DNA of 11,645 nt, from the NCBI GenBank assembly GCA_016098155.1, contig JAAAJB010000820.1:1-11645 (forward strand), given 5' to 3'. This stretch comes from Actinomortierella ambigua (Eukaryota > Mortierellomycota > Mortierellomycetes > Mortierellales > Mortierellaceae). The position numbers and the translations under genes were made by a program. Positions 8,888 to 11,645 of the stretch are shown here, piece by piece. Positions within the stretch are counted from its first letter, which is position 1. Every line of letters begins with the position of its first letter. Under the pieces are notes generated by a model. That model did not search any database and was not told where the DNA came from. It saw only the letters and a program-made list of their open reading frames with translations.

Positions 8888-9345
8888 TTATGATCTTAAC
8901 AGCAGTGTTTTGACAAAGGGGCTGTCGGAGAAGAGGGGTGCGAACATGGGTGCCGACCGTACCAAGTCGTCCTGCTTCTTTGGCTCGCGCATGTGAACCT
9001 TGCTGTAGCAAGGTGGCTCGCGTTTGGAAACCTACAGGCAGTAAGAAAAATCGCCATCCCTACGAATCTGCTTTGGGGAAGGGCGACTAGACACAGAAGA
9101 GGGGGGGGGGGACGTGCCAGCATTCAAGCGATGCCGATGGGCAAGTTAGTAAAAGAATGGGGTGAAGGAGCAACCATGGAGGGCAATGGGGGGAGGGGAA
9201 GTATTAAACACGCGCGTGGGCTCTTGTCCATTCTATGTTACCAAGTCGTCCAGCTTCTCTCCCATACCTTTTGCACGCGCTTGTGCACCTTGTCGCAGCG
9301 CTTGAAAATCTTGTGGCAGTACGAATTGAACCGGGTCGGGCGCAT
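8888..9345 (-). CDS. Putative two-exon small basic protein (73 aa), possibly a gene-fragment copy
   Basis: Proposed join on the minus strand: 9345-9268, then 9031-8888. The donor is AAAAG|GTATGG and the acceptor CCTGTAG|GTT, phase 0, with a 236-nt intron. The product starts MRPTRFNSYCHKIFKRC, is Lys/Arg-rich and has three cysteines (C10, C17, C34). I recognise no family. An alternative acceptor at TCTAG|TCG (about 9090) also fits in phase but meets a stop after eight residues. Support: a pyrimidine-rich leader precedes the ATG, and the ATG, MRP start and donor are mirrored in the inverted copy at 10161. Against: exon 2 looks like a diverged duplicate of exon 1 (KR..KVH.R), and the locus is one arm of an inverted duplication. 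It may therefore be a decayed copy of the 5' end of the gene at 10161. Confidence 0.35.
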
Positions 9346-9662
9346 ACTGAAGGTGTAGGAAGGTGTATACGATTGGGGACGAAGGTGTCAATGGTGGGGT
9401 GTGAATGGCTGAATGGGTAGGATGTAAAGAGAGAATGAGAGTGTGTGTCGAGGGAAAACGAAGTGCGGAGGGAAAAAGAAAAAGTGGAAGAGAGAGACCC
9501 CCAAGCCATTCGAGCATGGCTGCTACTGTTGCTGCTTCTATGCAGAGAGACTCTATGATTAACTTTGTATCAGCTGGTCAGTGGATGATAGTTAATCATA
9601 AAGTCTCTCTCGGCCTCCCACTCGTCTGTCTATCGCTGGCTGTCCTCCCTCTGGGCTCCAGA
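9041..9662 (+). repeat. Left arm of a large inverted repeat
   Basis: This arm is the reverse complement, with indels, of about 9883-10440. Matching landmarks, read outward, include the 74-bp near-identical segment 9589-9662, cccaagcca..cga near 9500, the start codon at 9343-9345, and the cttctctcccataccttttg block at 9253-9272. The gggctcttgtccattctatg block at 9219-9238, the ggtgaaggagcaa..ccatgg block at 9160-9179 and acacagaagaggggg at 9090-9104 also match. Identity is close to 99% in the core and roughly 85-90% in the outer non-coding blocks by eye. It drops in the outermost part, so that limit is approximate. Confidence 0.85.
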
Positions 9663-9982
9663 ACAAGGAAGGGTCTGCCTGCACTCCTGTGCAACGATAC
9701 TGTGCTGGCCCTCATTCTCACGCTGCTGCTGGCCTTCTCCCTCGGTTAGTTGGGTCAAGTAGACAATTAGGGAGTGCAGCAGGCGGAGGCGAGGGAAGGA
9801 TACACGTTCATCTTTCTCGGCCTATAGACATGCTAGAGAGACGCCGCGAGCTTCACCGCACGCGTCTCGGCAGGGAGCATGCTCTGGAGCCCAGAGGGAG
9901 GATAGCCAGCGATAGACAGACGAGTGGGAGGCCGAGAGAGACTTTATGATTAACTATTACAAAGTTAATCATAGAGTCTCTC
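9545..9982. mobile_element. Foldback (MITE-like) element with nested terminal inverted repeats
   Basis: The ends are 9545-9569 and 9958-9982, 25 bp and perfectly inverted. Just inside are 9589-9662 and 9883-9956, 74 bp inverted with one mismatch. A 20-bp sequence (gagagactctatgattaact and one-base variants) occurs four times: 9545-9564, 9590-9609 (inverted), 9936-9955 and 9963-9982 (inverted). Each arm can thus form its own hairpin inside the larger one. The 220-bp centre has no transposase frame. This layout is that of a non-autonomous foldback element, but I find no direct target-site duplication, because the inverted homology continues beyond the ends. It may instead be the hinge of the inverted duplication. 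Confidence 0.5.
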
Positions 9983-10021
9983 CGCATAGAGGTTTTTTTT
10001 TTTTTTTCTTCAACGCATAGA
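9983..10021 (+). repeat. Poly-T insertion flanked by 8-bp direct repeats
   Basis: CGCATAGA occurs at 9983-9990 and again at 10014-10021, flanking GG, about 15 T, then CTTCAA. The left inverted arm has only one TCTATGC at the corresponding place (9538-9544) and no homopolymer. Read on the minus strand, the inserted DNA is TTGAAG followed by poly-A, bounded by what looks like a target-site duplication. A small retroposed insertion is possible; slippage plus duplication is the alternative. Confidence 0.55.
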
Positions 10022-10059
10022 AGCAGCATCCATTTTCGAGTGGCTTGGGTCTCTCTGTT

Positions 10060-10128
10060 CTTTTTCCCTCCACTTTTTCCACCTTTTCTCTTTCCCTCCA
10101 CCTTTTCTTTTTCCCTCCACCTTTTCTT
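10060..10128 (+). repeat. Tandem pyrimidine repeat in the leader upstream of 10161
   Basis: About three imperfect copies of an approximately 20-nt unit built on tttccctccaccttttct lie 35-100 nt before the ATG at 10161. The corresponding leader in the left arm (9430-9500, minus strand) has only one such unit, so the repeat expanded after the duplication. It may form part of a pyrimidine-rich core promoter. Confidence 0.7.
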
Positions 10129-10160
10129 GACACGACATCTCTATCTTCCCCAACGTCAAC

Positions 10161-11454
10161 ATGCGCCCCGCCTGCTTTAAGACACAGCACAACAAGGTGC
10201 ACTAGCGCCAACAAAAGGTATGGGAGAGAAGCTGGACGACCTTAAACATAGAATGGACAAGAGCCCACGCGCTTAATACTTCCCCTCCCCCATTGCTCTC
10301 CATGGCTATGAATGATTGCTCCTTCACCCTAATTCCTTTCTTGAATGCTGACACGTCCCCCCCTCTTCTGTATCTATTTAGACGTCCTTCCCTAAGACTC
10401 TCATCGATTTCCTCAAGCGGGGAATCTCCATTGCAGGTAATCTGCTCGGCATCGGGGCAGCAACCCACCAAAAAGGCACCGACAACAGCACAGCTACGCC
10501 AGTCGGTACACACAAAGTAGGTGGTCTGAATGATTCATTTGTACTTTATTTTACAGCATTGCTTTTTCTTTTACCTTTTTGTCCGAGCTGTACTACCATG
10601 AAAAAAGTCGGTACTAACAAAGGATCGTTTGTCATCCTCTCCAACAATAGCGGGCAAGAAGTTCGGGCGAGGACAATGATGTGTACCATCCAGAGCGCAT
10701 CAAAGTCCGCAAGACCGATCGGCTTGCACTGCTGGCTGCGGCATTTTCCTCACCATCTACTCCTGCTCCTGCTCCTGCTCCCGCTCTTGTTCCTGCTCCT
10801 GCTATTTGTACGTAGAATATGCGCTTTGTAGGTAAAACACCTTGTTACCGACGGTATACCGTTCACTACTCTGTCGAGGGCCTTACCGTACCGATCCAAG
10901 AACCTGTCTCGGTAACAAACACTAGGTGCAGGAACGCTGTTCCTGCACCTGTTCCTGCACCTGCTCGTGCACCTATTCCTGCACCTGCACCTGCTCCTGC
11001 TCGTGCTAGTGCACCTGTTCCTGTTCCTGCTCGTGCACCTGTTCCCGCACCTGCTCTTGCTCCTGCCCCTGCCACTGCCCCTGCTCCTGCTTCTGCAGTA
11101 CACAACTGGGCTGCTGCTCCTGCTCTTGCTCCCGCTCCCTCGGTCTCTGGTTTTGCGTTTGGGGTTACAAAAAACCTGAACCTATGGACTGGACCCCGAG
11201 GCACCAGCCGTTCCCACCCCTGGCCTTCCTTTGTTCGTCTTTGCCTCTTTGGCACCCCAACAGGCGCTGTCTCTACTACCTCCTCTTCTTCGGTGCCAGC
11301 TCAGATTGGTGGTTTTGGCCTTATTGGCCAGCCTGTCGGTAGTGCTACATCCAGCTCGACGACCACCTCTGCTCCCCCAGTGACGCCACTCTTTGCCGAT
11401 CGTCCGCCACCACCAGGTCGAAGGATCGCTACGTTGAGAAAAAAGAAGGGGTAA
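10161..11454 (+). CDS. Putative FG/Pro-Ala-rich nucleoporin-like protein
   Basis: Best-supported exons: 10382-10516, 10651-10811 and 10926 (or 10932)-11454, ending at TAA 11452-11454. Exon 10382-10516 (after TTTAG) starts TSFPKTLIDFLKRG, a potential amphipathic helix. Exon 10651 starts RARSSGEDNDVYHPER, after THK, giving a nuclear-localisation-like KRAR. Then comes a long Pro-Ala repeat, FG motifs (FAFG near 11152, LFGTP near 11245, GGFG at 11308-11319), Ser/Thr-rich spacers and a basic end, RRIATLRKKKG. N-terminal helix, NLS, FG spacers and basic tail together recall Nup1/Nup60/POM121-type nucleoporins, but this is inference from composition. The first exon is uncertain. ATG 10161 with a weak GTGCAC donor at 10197 joins in phase, whereas the stronger donor at 10218 leaves a TAG in frame. 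The donor at 10812 (GTAGAA) is also weak. A single-exon alternative starts at ATG 10819 (211 aa). Confidence 0.42.
10517..10650 (+). other. Intron of the nucleoporin-like gene
   Basis: The donor is CACAAA|GTAGGT and the acceptor CAACAATAG|CGG. It is 134 nt and phase 0. It joins ...VGTHK to RARSSGED. The downstream frame has a TAG ending exactly at the acceptor, consistent with the exon opening there. A TTTTACAG acceptor at 10550-10557 is an alternative but leads into a low-quality frame. Confidence 0.45.
10758..11139 (+). repeat. Degenerate GCTCCT hexamer repeat coding for Pro-Ala
   Basis: Hexamers of the type gctcct, gcacct and gttcct run from about 10758 to 10803. They resume from about 10936 to 11139 after an interruption without repeats (10812-10925). 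In the gene's frame they encode (Pro-Ala)n with Val, Arg, Ile and Leu substitutions. The reverse strand gives long Arg/Ser-rich and Gly/Ala-rich frames, which are artefacts of the repeat. The interruption is flanked by GT and AG and is taken as an intron inside the repeat. Confidence 0.8.
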
Positions 11455-11645
11455 ATCAGCGCATGGTGTGGGTGTGTGTGCTGATCTACCTCTTCTTTTT
11501 TCTCCCACCCCACTCATCCCCACCATTCCTTGCACCACTCCCCTCTTGCAAAAAAAAAAAAATAAAAAAACCCCCCACTTGGACATATTGGCTATCATAT
11601 TATCAGATGGAGTAAACAGCGTAACACAGACTACGTTAGAAGCGG
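11455..11645 (+). other. 3' flank of the nucleoporin-like gene
   Basis: This stretch is pyrimidine-rich (11490-11545) and is followed by an A13 run with AATAAA at 11561-11566, a possible polyadenylation signal about 107 nt after the stop codon. The last 70 bases show no coding signal. Confidence 0.4.

Larger units (their letters stand above)
9883..10440 (-). repeat. Right arm of the large inverted repeat
   Basis: This is the inverted partner of 9041-9662. It carries the leader, start exon and first intron of the gene at 10161. Compared with the left arm it lacks 21 nt inside the start exon and the 19-nt segment 9570-9588. It has gained a poly-T insertion (9991-10013) and extra pyrimidine repeats (10060-10128). 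It also has a TAG where the left exon has AAG. Weak similarity continues to about 10505. Confidence 0.85.

Noticed and set aside
9405..9749. Frame of 114 codons across the foldback element, with a hydrophobic end
   Set aside because: It is made mostly of the inverted-repeat arm and its spacer, with no transposase motif. The frame is broken in the mirrored copy.
10382..10516. Alternative reading of this exon in the frame giving RPSLRLSSISSSGESP
   Set aside because: It also joins in phase to an acceptor at 10659 and resembles the left-arm exon. The other frame gives a helix-like segment and joins at 10651 to a KRAR basic patch, so I preferred that, without certainty.
10750..11255. Minus-strand Arg/Ser-rich and Gly/Ala-rich frames opposite the Pro-Ala block
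   Set aside because: They are frame shadows of the GCTCCT hexamer repeat.

Overview
The window looks like nuclear DNA of a filamentous fungus. Its genes are split by GT...AG introns of about 100-850 nt, several with a CTAAC-type branch sequence 55-60 nt before the acceptor. Non-coding DNA is full of CT, GA, GTT and homopolymer tracts. The coding sequence has balanced GC and a fungal style: a secreted protein with a GPI-type tail, and a Pro-Ala/FG low-complexity protein. An early-diverging lineage (Mucoromycota or Mortierellomycota) is my guess from the overall style; no marker gene here proves it. There are no rRNA or tRNA genes, CRISPR arrays or bacterial operons.

Layout. 1-936: microsatellites and a pyrimidine-rich leader. 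937-6364 (+): a five-exon gene for a P2-type cation-pumping P-type ATPase of about 1336 residues, with all catalytic motifs, ten predicted membrane segments and an unusual N-terminal extension of about 310 residues. 6365-7171: 3' UTR and intergenic DNA. 7172-8648 (+): a three-exon gene for a 166-residue secreted, six-cysteine, heavily N-glycosylatable protein with a GPI-type C-terminus; its second intron is 843 nt long with CT and GA tracts. 8888-10440: a large nested inverted repeat. 8888-9345 (-): a putative two-exon gene of 73 residues. 10161-11454 (+): a putative gene for a low-complexity, FG- and Pro-Ala-rich protein resembling a nucleoporin. 11455-11645: its 3' flank.

The last two genes are divergent, and their 5' parts (leader, first exon, first intron and start of the second exon) are inverted duplicates of each other. 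Between them sits a foldback element whose 74-bp arms differ at one position. A 20-bp motif occurs four times there in alternating orientation. I see no biochemical link between the ATPase, the surface protein and the FG-type protein; this looks like ordinary eukaryotic gene order. The unusual parts are the nested inverted duplication and the N-terminal extension of the ATPase.
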